Below are positions 16,176 through 23,920 of a stretch of DNA of 24,011 bases, in pieces. Source of the stretch: Ravibacter sp964559125 (GTDB lineage Bacteria > Bacteroidota > Bacteroidia > Cytophagales > Spirosomataceae); NCBI GenBank assembly GCA_964559125.1, contig CAZLGW010000060.1, forward strand, positions 1-24,011, read 5' to 3'. The position numbers and the translations under genes were made by a program. The notes under the pieces are model-generated. The model saw only the letters and a list, made by a program, of their open reading frames with translations. It had not been told where the DNA came from and ran no database searches. How positions within the stretch are numbered: position 1 is the stretch's first letter; every line of letters begins with the position of its first letter.

Positions 16176-17405
16176 ATGACCAATCTTAAACCATTTCCCC
16201 GGGCCTGGCTCACCGTTGGCCTTCTCTGCGTGGTGGGTTGCCTGAATTACCTGGTCCGGATCATGATCACCACCATGCGTGAGCCCATTATTGGGAGCAT
16301 ACCCATGACCGATGCCCAGTTCGGCCTTCTTACTTCTTCTTTTCTGTGGGCTTACGGGCTGTTCAGCCCCTTTGCAGGTTTCCTGGCTGACAGGTATAAG
16401 CGGCATGTCGTGATCATCATCTGCCTGGTTGCCTGGTCGGCTGTTACATGGACGACAGCTTATGCGACGACATTCGAAAGTTTACTGGCTACAAGGATAT
16501 TGATGGGATTAAGCGAAGCCTGTTATATCCCTGCAGCCCTTGCGCTGATCTCCGATTATCACCCCGGTCCCACCAAATCATTTGCCACCGGTCTGCACAT
16601 GGCCGGGATCATGGCAGGACAGGGCCTGAGTTTTACAGGTGGATGGATCGCCGAAAAGTATGACTGGGGATCGGCCTTCCAGGTATTCGGTATCATCGGC
16701 ATCGTGTATGCCCTGGTGCTGCTGCCTTTGCTGCGTGAAGCGCCGGCAGGCAAGCTGGAACAACAAGCCGGGGCTTCCCCGTCAGGAGGCATCAGGTTTG
16801 GCAGCGCTGTTTCTTACCTTGTAAAGAATACTTCCTTCCTGATGCTGATGTGCTTCTGGGGCATTCTGGGTTTAAGCTGGGTGGTAGTGGGGTGGCTTCC
16901 CACATTCTATAGCGGGAAATTCGGCCTCTCTGCTTCCAGCGCCGGTATTTACGCCACCGCCTACCTGAATACCGCTACTTTTATCGGTGTCCTCACAGGA
17001 GGGCTGCTGGCCGACTATTTCAGCCGGTTTCATTCCCGGGCGCGCATCCTGGTCCCTTTTGCCGGTCTTTGCATAGCCGCTCCTGCCATATTCCTGGCCG
17101 GGTCTACCGCCATACTCCCACTGGCTATCGCCGCCTTCATGGCCTATGCTTTTATGCTCACTTTCAGCGATTCCAATATGATGCCTATCCTGGGGATGGT
17201 GCTGGATTCCCGCTACCGTGCTACCGGCTACGGCATACTGAACATGCTGAGCTGTATTGTGGGCGGGGTCGGTGTGTACGTAAGCGGCGCGATGCTTGAC
17301 CTCCAGGTCAGTTTCGATACCATCTTCCAGCTCGTTGCCCTGATCATCGGCGGCAATGCCATCCTTTTGTTTTTTATCAAACCCGTTAGATTGAATCAGC
17401 TATGA
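16176..17405 (+). CDS. MFS transporter, possibly of the organic-anion/sugar-acid (ACS) type
   Basis: This 409-residue protein has about twelve hydrophobic segments and belongs to the major facilitator superfamily. The loop between segments 2 and 3 carries GFLADRYKRH, a variant of the G-x-x-x-D-R-x-G-R/K signature. The region LLATRILMGLSEACYIPAA and later GGWIAEKYDWGSAFQVFG resemble the anion:cation symporter group, which imports hexuronates, sialic acid and related acids. It begins 6 bases after the Tat protein gene and overlaps the next gene by ATGA, which implies translational coupling. It probably brings a sugar acid or similar breakdown product across the inner membrane. The exact substrate is unknown. 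Confidence 0.9.
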   Translation: MTNLKPFPRAWLTVGLLCVVGCLNYLVRIMITTMREPIIGSIPMTDAQFGLLTSSFLWAYGLFSPFAGFLADRYKRHVVIIICLVAWSAVTWTTAYATTFESLLATRILMGLSEACYIPAALALISDYHPGPTKSFATGLHMAGIMAGQGLSFTGGWIAEKYDWGSAFQVFGIIGIVYALVLLPLLREAPAGKLEQQAGASPSGGIRFGSAVSYLVKNTSFLMLMCFWGILGLSWVVVGWLPTFYSGKFGLSASSAGIYATAYLNTATFIGVLTGGLLADYFSRFHSRARILVPFAGLCIAAPAIFLAGSTAILPLAIAAFMAYAFMLTFSDSNMMPILGMVLDSRYRATGYGILNMLSCIVGGVGVYVSGAMLDLQVSFDTIFQLVALIIGGNAILLFFIKPVRLNQL

Positions 17406-18511
17406 ATATTATCTCTCAGGAAAGTGGGATCCTATACCGTAATCCTGTCCCCCACGTATTCAGCAGGCATGCTTATTTCCCCTCTGTCGTGCAAATGGAT
17501 AACGGCCAACTGCTGGCTTCCTTTACTATCGGCGAAAGCTTTGAAGCTGCCAATCTCAATACCTTTATTTCCCGTTCAGCCGACCAGGGCATCTCCTGGT
17601 CTGAACCCATACCGCTGATGGAAACCAATCCCGGACAGCTCTTATCCAACTCCGCCCGTATAACCTCGTTTCCCAACGGGCAGGTAACAGCCGTAGTCGT
17701 ACAGCATCACCGGAAAGACCACTATGGGGAAGGGTTGGCCAACCCGGAAAACCTGGGTTTCGTCCCCACAGATACGCTCCTTGTCCGGTCTTCGGATTAC
17801 GGGCACTCATGGGGTAAGCCTGAACTTATACCCCCACCGCTAACCGGGCCTTCTTTTGAGCTGTGCAGCCGTATTGTCAAGCTCAGAGACGGGCGGCTGA
17901 TCTGGCCTACTTCCACCTGGCGGGGGTGGGACGGCGATTGTCCCAACGGGATGAAAATGGTCGCCTGGGTTTCGGCTGACAGCGGCCTTACCTGGCCATC
18001 CTATATGGACGTCATGAATAACTTAGAAAAATCGCTGATCTACTGGGAAAGCAAAATAATCCAACTACAAAACGATAGCCTGCTTGCGGTAGCCTGGGTC
18101 TACGATGAAAAGCACGATAAAGACCTGCCCAATCATTATAGCCTGAGCCTGGACGGAGGGAAAACCTGGCCGGATCCCCTGTCTACCCAAATCCAGGGAC
18201 AGACCATGGCAATCGCAGAGCTGCCCGACGGGCGTATACTAAGTGTTTACCGCCGCAAAGACAAGCCCGGGCTATGGGCCAATGTGTGCCGTATAGAACA
18301 CAACCGCTGGGTTAATGAAAAAGAGATCCCTCTCTGGGGCGTATCCAACCAGGGGCTTCTTGACAAAACCGACAGCATGGTGCAGGATTTCAACGAACTT
18401 AAATTCGGAGCGCCTGATATTACGCTGCTGTCAGACAGCACCATATTCATTACGTTCTGGTGCTATGAAAAACTCGTATCCAATATCAGGTGGATCAGAA
18501 TTTCGTTATAA
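17402..18511 (+). CDS. Sialidase-like BNR/Asp-box protein without signal peptide
   Basis: This 369-residue protein has four Asp boxes of the form S-x-D-x-G-x-x-W at residues 59-66, 130-137, 191-198 and 249-256, evenly placed for a six-bladed sialidase-type propeller. It resembles predicted neuraminidases of the COG4692 type. Arg22 in a HVFSRHAYFPSVV context may belong to the substrate-binding arginine cluster. No export signal is visible, so the protein should act in the cytoplasm. The ATGA overlap with the MFS gene suggests the enzyme works on what the transporter brings in. Related folds act on substrates other than sialic acid, so true sialidase activity should not be assumed. Confidence 0.85.
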   Translation: MNIISQESGILYRNPVPHVFSRHAYFPSVVQMDNGQLLASFTIGESFEAANLNTFISRSADQGISWSEPIPLMETNPGQLLSNSARITSFPNGQVTAVVVQHHRKDHYGEGLANPENLGFVPTDTLLVRSSDYGHSWGKPELIPPPLTGPSFELCSRIVKLRDGRLIWPTSTWRGWDGDCPNGMKMVAWVSADSGLTWPSYMDVMNNLEKSLIYWESKIIQLQNDSLLAVAWVYDEKHDKDLPNHYSLSLDGGKTWPDPLSTQIQGQTMAIAELPDGRILSVYRRKDKPGLWANVCRIEHNRWVNEKEIPLWGVSNQGLLDKTDSMVQDFNELKFGAPDITLLSDSTIFITFWCYEKLVSNIRWIRISL

Positions 18512-18784
18512 AAGCTAGTATCTCCCCATATCCGCAAAGCCTTCCAATATGTCAATCTCGACTATCTTGAAGTAGCAATACGGAAAAAATTACGACTAAT
18601 CATCTTTGGAATACCGAAAGATAAACCGATATTCCGTTTCCCCTCACAATCGTCAAGCGTCAACTATGTAGTGGATTTTGATGGCGACGGATTTCATATA
18701 GTGGAGGAGGGACAAAAGTATCTAATTAGCAAACTCCCTATTATATTTAAACACTGGTATAAACCCTGCCAGTCAGTTTACTTA
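18512..18784 (+). other. Start-less open frame directly behind the Asp-box gene
   Basis: The 281-base gap before the sulfatase holds 91 open codons. They continue in the frame of the preceding gene immediately after its TAA and end at TAA 18785-18787. There is no ATG or TTG in frame; the only GTG codons are at 18671 and 18701. A stretch reads YVVDFDGDGFHIVEEGQK, which looks protein-like. It could be a gene fragment or chance. I recognise no family. Confidence 0.25.
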
Positions 18785-18792
18785 TAAGACCC

Positions 18793-20277
18793 ATGAGAAG
18801 AAACCCGTTCCGAAAGAATTTCAAGGAAAGAATCTGGCTTACTAGCTTTTTTTTCGCGTTTGTAGCGCTACAGTTCAGCCATAAGGGGATATCGCAATCC
18901 GTTCAAAAAAAATCGCCCAATATCATTGTGATACTGGCTGACGATCTGGGATGGACGGATCTCGGGTGTTTTGGAAGCGATCTTCACGAAACTCCGAATA
19001 TCGACCGGCTGGCCCGGGAAGGGATGAAGTTCACGGCATTTTATGCAGCCAGTCCTGTCTGTACGCCGACCAGAGCCTCCATCGTTACCGGGAAATATCC
19101 CGCCAGATTGCACATGACGACCCACTACGAAGGCTCGGTCGACTATTGGCGTAACAATGGCGCTACTCCGCCTGATTCGCTACACCCGATAAAGGAAGCC
19201 AGAAGCCTGGGGAATCTGCCTCAGGGAGAAGTCACGATAGCGGAAGCATTGAAGCAATCCGGCTACCGGACTGCACTGGTGGGTAAATGGCATCTGGGAA
19301 ATTTTGAGCACTACCCTGAAAACCAAGGATTTGATGTCAATATCGGCGGTACTTCGTGGGGCGCTCCCGATACCTATTGGTATCCGTGGACGGGGAATAA
19401 TTTCCAAAAAGAACTCCGGTATATTCCGGGGCTCGTACTTGGCTCTTCAGACACCGCCTATCTTACAGACAGGTTAACAGACAAGGCCCTGGAAGTGATA
19501 GATGCCTGGAAAAACGAACCGTTTTTTCTCCTTTTATCCCACTACGCCCCTCATACTCCCATTGAAGCTCCGCAGGAACTGGTCAGCTATTTCAGGAAAA
19601 AGGTAAAACCCGGCATGAAGCATCAGAACTATGAATATGCCGCCATGATTGCGAGCCTCGACAAGAGTGTAGGCCGGATTCTATCTAAACTTGATCAGGA
19701 AGGAATGAGCAGGAACACTGTTTTGGTCTTCCTGTCTGACAATGGTGGCCGCATAGGGAAATACAAAAACTGGGAAACCGTAGCCAACAATTCGCCGCTG
19801 AGATCGGGTAAAGGGGCGCTGTATGAAGGCGGGATCAGAGTCCCGCTGCTTGTGAAGTCCCCGGGCAGCCTTTCAAGCGGTACAAACGCATTCCCTTTAA
19901 GCACCATCGATATTCTGCCGACATTGCTGGATTTGGCAGGAATAAAACAGGTAAATGTGGACGGAAGCAGCTTTGCATCGATTCTGTCCGGTAAAACGGA
20001 TAAACTCGACCGCGATTTCCTGTACTGGCACTATCCTCACTATTACCCCACGACAACACCGGTCAGCGCATTACGGCACGGACCATGGAAATTACTCCAT
20101 TTCTTCGAGGATAAAAGACAGGAATTATACAACCTTGAAAATGATCCGGGAGAGCGCCACAACCTGATCAGCGAACATCCCCAAACCGCCGAACTTCTCA
20201 ATAGTCAGTTGGCCAGGTGGTGGAAAGATACCCGGGCGATGTTTCCTGAAGAGAATAAACATTTTCGCAAACCATAG
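18793..20277 (+). CDS. Secreted family S1 sulfatase
   Basis: This 494-residue protein has an N-terminal export signal (to about residue 36) and the full type I sulfatase layout. Asp50-Asp51 in ILADDLGWTD are metal ligands. Cys90 in C-T-P-T-R is the residue matured to formylglycine. Lys165 and His167 lie in VGKWHLG, His250 in LLSHYAPHTP, and Asp316-Asn317 in LSDNGGR. All residues expected for activity are present. It would remove sulfate esters from a glycan or related compound in the periplasm or outside the cell. The maturase is not encoded here. The gene ends the + strand cluster, 281 bases behind the Asp-box gene, so it may have its own promoter. The position-specific substrate is unknown. 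Confidence 0.95.
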   Translation: MRRNPFRKNFKERIWLTSFFFAFVALQFSHKGISQSVQKKSPNIIVILADDLGWTDLGCFGSDLHETPNIDRLAREGMKFTAFYAASPVCTPTRASIVTGKYPARLHMTTHYEGSVDYWRNNGATPPDSLHPIKEARSLGNLPQGEVTIAEALKQSGYRTALVGKWHLGNFEHYPENQGFDVNIGGTSWGAPDTYWYPWTGNNFQKELRYIPGLVLGSSDTAYLTDRLTDKALEVIDAWKNEPFFLLLSHYAPHTPIEAPQELVSYFRKKVKPGMKHQNYEYAAMIASLDKSVGRILSKLDQEGMSRNTVLVFLSDNGGRIGKYKNWETVANNSPLRSGKGALYEGGIRVPLLVKSPGSLSSGTNAFPLSTIDILPTLLDLAGIKQVNVDGSSFASILSGKTDKLDRDFLYWHYPHYYPTTTPVSALRHGPWKLLHFFEDKRQELYNLENDPGERHNLISEHPQTAELLNSQLARWWKDTRAMFPEENKHFRKP

Positions 20278-20499
20278 CCGATCTGCTTCTGTTACTTTTA
20301 CCCTAGCTTAACCTTCAGACAGACATATTCTGCTAAAGGCTTTGCAGGAAAGACTGTAGATGACCAGATGCTGGAACTGGGTCCGGTAGAGCACTATTTT
20401 ATCAAAAGAGGCCGGGGCTGTAATTGCATTTTTCCTATCTATCACTGGGACGGTATCCGGACTCTGGAGACTCTTTATTTTTGCACAATCAGCGAAACC
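20278..20499 (+). other. Start-poor open frame behind the sulfatase
   Basis: The 245-base gap before the next gene contains 74 open codons in the sulfatase frame after its TAG, ending at TGA 20500-20502. The middle reads KTVDDQMLELGPVEHYFIKR. It may be a gene remnant, or chance in a mixed region. No family is recognised and no ribosome-binding site stands out. Confidence 0.2.
20476..20483 (+). promoter_or_regulatory. Candidate Bacteroidota -7 element
   Basis: TATTTTTG fits the TAnnTTTG -7 consensus exactly and lies 39 bases before ATG 20523. No good TTTG -33 box is seen at the expected distance, so this is a weak call. Confidence 0.3.
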
Positions 20500-20522
20500 T
20501 GAAATGCTATAGACAAACGGAG

Positions 20523-21104
20523 ATGACCGAAAAGAAAATAGAAACCTATTGTCCCGAAAGCCGGGCAGAATGGCGAAATTGGCTGGAAGAGAACCATCAG
20601 TCAAAGGAGTCGGTCTGGCTTGTGTATTTCAGGATATCAACAAACGTAGCTTCCCTTACCTGGAGCGAGGCAGTTGACGAAGCGCTTTGCTTTGGGTGGA
20701 TAGACAGTACTAAAAAGACGATCGATGAGGAGAGGTTCATGCAATATTTCTGCAGAAGAAAACCTGGCAGCACCTGGTCAAAAATCAACAAGGAAAAAAT
20801 CGCTGGACTCATCCAAAACAACCTGATGACAAAAGCCGGTTTTGAAGCTATAGAAACCGCCAAACAAAACGGGACATGGTTACTGATGGATGCGGTGGAA
20901 GAATTAATAATACCGGAGGATTTGAGGATAGCATTGAATCAGAATGGAAGTGCTCTGGATTTTTTTCAGAGCCAGTCAAAATCAATTAAAAAGACCATGC
21001 TGCATTGGGTCATAACGGCTAAAAGACCTGAAACCAGAGTCAAGCGGATCGCGGAAATAGCGCGCTCGGCAGCTAAAGGGCTAAGGCCGGGTCCGTTCAG
21101 GTAA
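20523..21104 (+). CDS. YdeI/OmpD-associated (OmdA) family protein
   Basis: From ATG 20523 the protein has 193 residues, the usual length of this family; an earlier in-frame start would add unrelated residues. The opening ETYCPESRAEWRNWLEENH, the central TWSEAVDEALCFGWIDS, FCRRKPGSTWSKINKEKI, and the C-terminal helical pair ending WVITAKRPETRVKRIAEIA are typical. The family is widespread in soil and water Bacteroidota; members have been linked to resistance to peptides and bacteriocins, but the molecular role is unclear. It is not obviously part of the polysaccharide cluster. Confidence 0.88.
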   Translation: MTEKKIETYCPESRAEWRNWLEENHQSKESVWLVYFRISTNVASLTWSEAVDEALCFGWIDSTKKTIDEERFMQYFCRRKPGSTWSKINKEKIAGLIQNNLMTKAGFEAIETAKQNGTWLLMDAVEELIIPEDLRIALNQNGSALDFFQSQSKSIKKTMLHWVITAKRPETRVKRIAEIARSAAKGLRPGPFR

Positions 21105-21136
21105 GAGAATACAACACAGATAGAACGAGATGTCCC

Positions 21137-21595
21137 TTGGGTATTCTGCCAAAAATTGTCAAAGTAAGTAACACGGATGTATATTTGAAAAACGATGCGG
21201 GCGTAATAACGGATCGGACAGAAGAGGCACTGAATATTATCAGGGAGTTATCGGGGCAGGTAATAGACATAAGTATGTGGGACCTGCAAAAGCTGATGGC
21301 TTCGAAATTACCTTCACGTATGATAGAGTTGGAAGCTGATCAACCCAATCGGATTGCCGAAATGTTGTCGCAGGTTCGTACGGTATTGACTGATCATAAG
21401 CCCGGTATAAGGCACGCCATTATGCTGGTAAGCGAGGGGCGCGAGCATCCGTGCACAATCCGGGAAAACTCAGTTTTGAATCGTGGATTTAAAGAGGCAG
21501 TCGGGAGCGATGCGTATCTGGTTAAGTCATTTTTTGAAACGGACCAGGCGCTGAAGGGCGGTTTGATTGTAAGATTGCTCCTATGGACTGACTGA
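21137..21595 (+). CDS. Hypothetical protein, start uncertain, possibly truncated
   Basis: The frame gives 152 residues from TTG 21137. It stays open further upstream through the end of the YdeI gene without an ATG, and the nearby ATG 21130 is in another frame. No signal peptide or membrane segment is visible. The sequence mixes helices (EALNIIRELSG, NRIAEMLSQVRTVLTDH) with strands (HAIMLVSEG, GGLIVRLLLW), an alpha/beta pattern. I do not recognise a family. The lack of a proper start suggests a 5'-truncated gene. The hairpin at 21612-21636 lies just behind it. Confidence 0.4.
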   Translation: MGILPKIVKVSNTDVYLKNDAGVITDRTEEALNIIRELSGQVIDISMWDLQKLMASKLPSRMIELEADQPNRIAEMLSQVRTVLTDHKPGIRHAIMLVSEGREHPCTIRENSVLNRGFKEAVGSDAYLVKSFFETDQALKGGLIVRLLLWTD

Positions 21596-21611
21596 GCTCG
21601 TGCGCCCCCCA

Positions 21612-21636
21612 ATGAGCACAATTGAGCGGTGCTCAT
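21612..21636 (+). terminator. Hairpin behind the 152-residue gene
   Basis: ATGAGCAC at 21612-21619 and GTGCTCAT at 21629-21636 form a perfect 8-bp stem with a 9-base loop, followed by AAATTTT. The T-tract is short and offset, so it is a weak intrinsic terminator candidate. Confidence 0.4.
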
Positions 21637-22010
21637 AAATTTTCCAGATCCGGTTTGTCCAGACTGAGGAGGAAGATTTTTTTAGCTGACGCCAGCCTTA
21701 TCCCACTGTGCCTGAAAGTTTTCTTGACAAATCAGCCCAAAATGATGTTAGAAGCTCGAAATCCGCAGTTTTTTAAGCCATAAAAAACGTTTTGGACGGA
21801 TGTGAACTTCAGTAAATCCTCCAACATCAAGTAGCTGCCGGGTACCGCCTCTGAAACCGGGCAGATCATCGACCTTACATACGGAGAATGGAAGCTATGG
21901 TGTACAGTAGTTCCTTGAAATAGATATGATCCTCCCGTACGGATATACCCCCTTCAAACCCAAATCGACAAGACAGGTTAGTGGGAAAAACACTATTACA
22001 GCAAATTCTT

Positions 22011-22057
22011 GTATGGTTTGCATTTTCCCTGTATTTTAAAGCACAAAAGTACCATAC
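22011..22057. promoter_or_regulatory. Candidate operator upstream of the toxin-antitoxin-like unit
   Basis: GTATGGT at 22011-22017 and ACCATAC at 22051-22057 are perfect inverted half-sites with centres 40 bases apart, close to four helical turns, in the A/T-rich region before GTG 22088. Type II antitoxins commonly bind such palindromes and repress their own operon. Binding by the HTH protein encoded here is inferred. Confidence 0.35.
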
Positions 22058-22087
22058 TTTAAAAAAATAAACCTATAAGTTGATTCT

Positions 22088-22591
22088 GTGGAGATAGTTG
22101 CTATTTTTGCAGACCGGTTATTCGCTCTTCATTATGACAATGAAGTCTACAATGAAATGGACCGACTGCTCGAACTATGGACGGACCCAAGCTACCTGCA
22201 AGCCTATGCCAAGCGCAACCATGTTCCGGATATCTACGGATTTATAGACAATGTTCTCGAAAACGCAGAGGAGCTTGATGACTTACTAGCTGAAATCGAG
22301 AATGATAAACAGCCTTTTGGGGTGTATTTCCGGCCTCTGCAACACTCCGAGTATGCCAAAGTACTGTCTTTTCAAAAAGGAAAAATCAAAAGTAACTACT
22401 TAAGGCTCTATGCATTAAAAATCGACGACGACTGTTATTTGATTACGGGAGGAGCTATCAAGATGAGCCAGAAGATGGATGATCATCCGGATACGGCAAA
22501 AGAATTGGTGAAACTCCAAAACGCCAGAAATTATCTCAATGAGAATGGTGTATTTGATCAAGATTCGTTTTTAGAACTGATAAATCAATGA
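22088..22591 (+). CDS. Putative HigB/RelE-like toxin
   Basis: GTG 22088 gives 167 residues. The N-terminal ~80 residues are helical and acidic (MDRLLELW, ENAEELDDLLAEIEND). The C-terminal part (~80-152) resembles the RelE/HigB/Gp49 fold: FRPLQHSEYAKVL, SNYLRLYALKIDDDCYLIT, then GGAIKMSQKMDDHP and a helix KELVKLQNARNYL. In that family the strand-turn with K-x-x-x-K basic residues contributes to mRNA cleavage on the ribosome; here Lys125 and Lys129 sit at that place. The ATGA overlap with an HTH gene, toxin first, is the higBA order. The N-terminal extension is longer than in classic HigB. Function is inferred from fold impression and gene order. Confidence 0.6.
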   Translation: MEIVAIFADRLFALHYDNEVYNEMDRLLELWTDPSYLQAYAKRNHVPDIYGFIDNVLENAEELDDLLAEIENDKQPFGVYFRPLQHSEYAKVLSFQKGKIKSNYLRLYALKIDDDCYLITGGAIKMSQKMDDHPDTAKELVKLQNARNYLNENGVFDQDSFLELINQ

Positions 22592-23400
22592 ATAATAAAG
22601 AAAAGTTCCTGTCGCTGGTTTCTGATAAAGAAACCCCAACTGCTAAAAAAAGCAGAGAGCGGATCAAGAACAGGGCGATGCTACGGGAGTCGCAAAGAAT
22701 CGCTATTAAGGTGCTCAAAAAACTCGATGTGTTGGGTTGGAGCCAAAAGTTACTCGCCGAAAAATTGGGGGTTAGCCCACAGCAGGTTAACAAAATAGTA
22801 AGTGGGAAGGAAAATCTGACGATCGAAACCCAGATCAGACTGCAGGAGGCTCTGGACATACCGATATTGGCTAGCTATTATGAAAGAGGCCATGACAATC
22901 AGAAAATTGTCGCCGCAGGAAAATATCAGGAGAACATAGAGCCTACGGCTTTTCGCGACTACAGTAGTTACACAAGCGCATCTCCGGTGATAAGGGTCAC
23001 GCATGTGTATAGTGAGGAGGAGCAGTTTGCTGTTTTTGAAGACGCATATTTGCCCGACAATAGAACCAATGTGATTACAAACCTGCAATTCCGGATCGAC
23101 GGAGACAATCGGCTTATTGGTGTTTTTCCAGGCTTTGAATTTACGCAGGAAGAAAAAGTATTCCTGAAAATTGAGGTTAGCTGTCACTTCAAAATCAGGG
23201 ACGAAAGCTGGAATTCCTTTTTGGCTGAAAATCAACTTCGTGTGCCTAGAGATTTTATGGCTCATCTTGCCATGATTACGGTAGGAACAGCCCGAGGGGT
23301 TTTGTTTGCAAAGACAGAAGGTTCATCCTTTTCCCGGTTTATATTACCTGCTATCAATGTCAAGGAAATGATACCGGAAGACGTTGTGATTCAATTATAA
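22588..23400 (+). CDS. XRE-family HTH protein with a SecB-like C-terminal domain (putative antitoxin)
   Basis: This protein has 270 residues. A helix-turn-helix occupies ~50-74 (WSQKLLAEKLGVSPQQVNKI followed by VSGKENLT). After a linker (~100-130) the remaining residues (~135-265) are beta-rich with one long helix. They recall the SecB chaperone fold: VFLKIEVSCHFKI, then RVPRDFMAHLAMITVGTARG and AKTEGSSFSRFILPAINV. In tripartite toxin-antitoxin-chaperone systems a separate SecB-like protein folds a HigA-type antitoxin; here both parts would sit in one chain. It overlaps the upstream gene by ATGA and likely represses the operon. The HTH is clear. The SecB likeness rests on my reading of motif order and is moderate. 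Confidence 0.7.
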   Translation: MNNKEKFLSLVSDKETPTAKKSRERIKNRAMLRESQRIAIKVLKKLDVLGWSQKLLAEKLGVSPQQVNKIVSGKENLTIETQIRLQEALDIPILASYYERGHDNQKIVAAGKYQENIEPTAFRDYSSYTSASPVIRVTHVYSEEEQFAVFEDAYLPDNRTNVITNLQFRIDGDNRLIGVFPGFEFTQEEKVFLKIEVSCHFKIRDESWNSFLAENQLRVPRDFMAHLAMITVGTARGVLFAKTEGSSFSRFILPAINVKEMIPEDVVIQL

Positions 23401-23484
23401 TACCCGAACAGCCCTAACAATTACATTGTTCTCATCTACAATTTTAACCAGATGCTTGCAATGGGAGTCGTTGTTGGTCAGTAA

Positions 23485-23806
23485 TCTCAGCACGCGGGTG
23501 AAGTATATAATTTTGAGACTTACTTTAAAGATATCATTGGTGTTACCCGGCTGGAAGGAAAAGGAGTGATAGAGATTCATCTTGCATTTGATTCTCAAAC
23601 TACCCCTTATATTCTGTCAAAGCCGCTTCATGGTTCACAAAAAGTTAAGTATAAGGATGCCAATGAATTGTAGCATCGAGGTGATTCCGAACTATGAGTT
23701 GGAGAGTTGCATTCTCGCTTTTAGCGAAAAGGTTCGGGTGATAAAGCCTGAGACTTTCAGACAGGTTATAAAACAGAGGATAGAAAAAGCTGCAGGACTA
23801 TACTGA
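23485..23806 (+). pseudogene. WYL-domain transcriptional regulator, C-terminal remnant with frameshift
   Basis: Two frames together encode the C-terminal part of a WYL-family regulator. The first (23485-23670) reads EVYNFETYFKDIIGV, then TPYILSKPLHGSQKVKY, and stops at TAG 23671. Moving one base right restores SIEVIPNYELESCILAF, VRVIKPETFRQVIKQRIEKA and a terminal GLY before TGA 23804-23806. The join needs a single extra base around 23661-23671. The N-terminal HTH and most of the WYL core are missing and no start codon exists upstream, where TAA 23482 closes the frame. It is a truncated and frameshifted relic. Confidence 0.8.
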
Positions 23807-23886
23807 GAGGCTTTGTCCAGTTAAGCTGCGACTGTTTTGAATCATCCAGAAGTTAACCCTGCGCCTTCATCCGCCGGGAAGTAAAA

Positions 23887-23918
23887 GCAAAAAACAGCCC
23901 GGCGTCAGCCAGACTGTT
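23887..23918 (-). terminator. Intrinsic terminator, minus strand
   Basis: On the minus strand AACAGTCTGGC and GCCGGGCTGTT pair over 11 bp (two G-T wobbles) around a TGAC loop, followed by TTTTTTGC. On the + strand the same stem has two C-A mismatches, so the minus-strand reading is favoured. Confidence 0.7.
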
Positions 23919-23920
23919 TT

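Larger units (their letters stand above)
21596..22087. other. 492-bp gap without a supported gene
   Basis: The left end holds a hairpin (21612-21636) and the right end a split dyad (22011-22057); both are listed separately. On the minus strand between about 21750 and 22040 there are two short open stretches, one reading VREDHIYFKELLYTIASILR and another LEDLLKFTSVQNVFYGLKN. They are in different frames and lack start signals. They may be decayed gene pieces or chance. The A/T-rich last 60 bases probably contain the promoter for the following two-gene unit. Confidence 0.4.

Noticed and set aside
15579..16406. Minus-strand open frame of 275 codons opposite the Tat protein and MFS genes
   Set aside because: It lies opposite two well-supported genes in a higher-G+C stretch where antisense frames stay open; its composition (many Pro, Arg, His) and lack of any family feature mark it as a shadow.
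21750..22040. Decayed transposase on the minus strand
   Set aside because: Short protein-like stretches occur, but there is no catalytic motif, terminal inverted repeat or target duplication.
23395..23598. Minus-strand open frame of 67 codons behind the HTH gene
   Set aside because: It overlaps the WYL remnant on the other strand, and I see no family motif in it.
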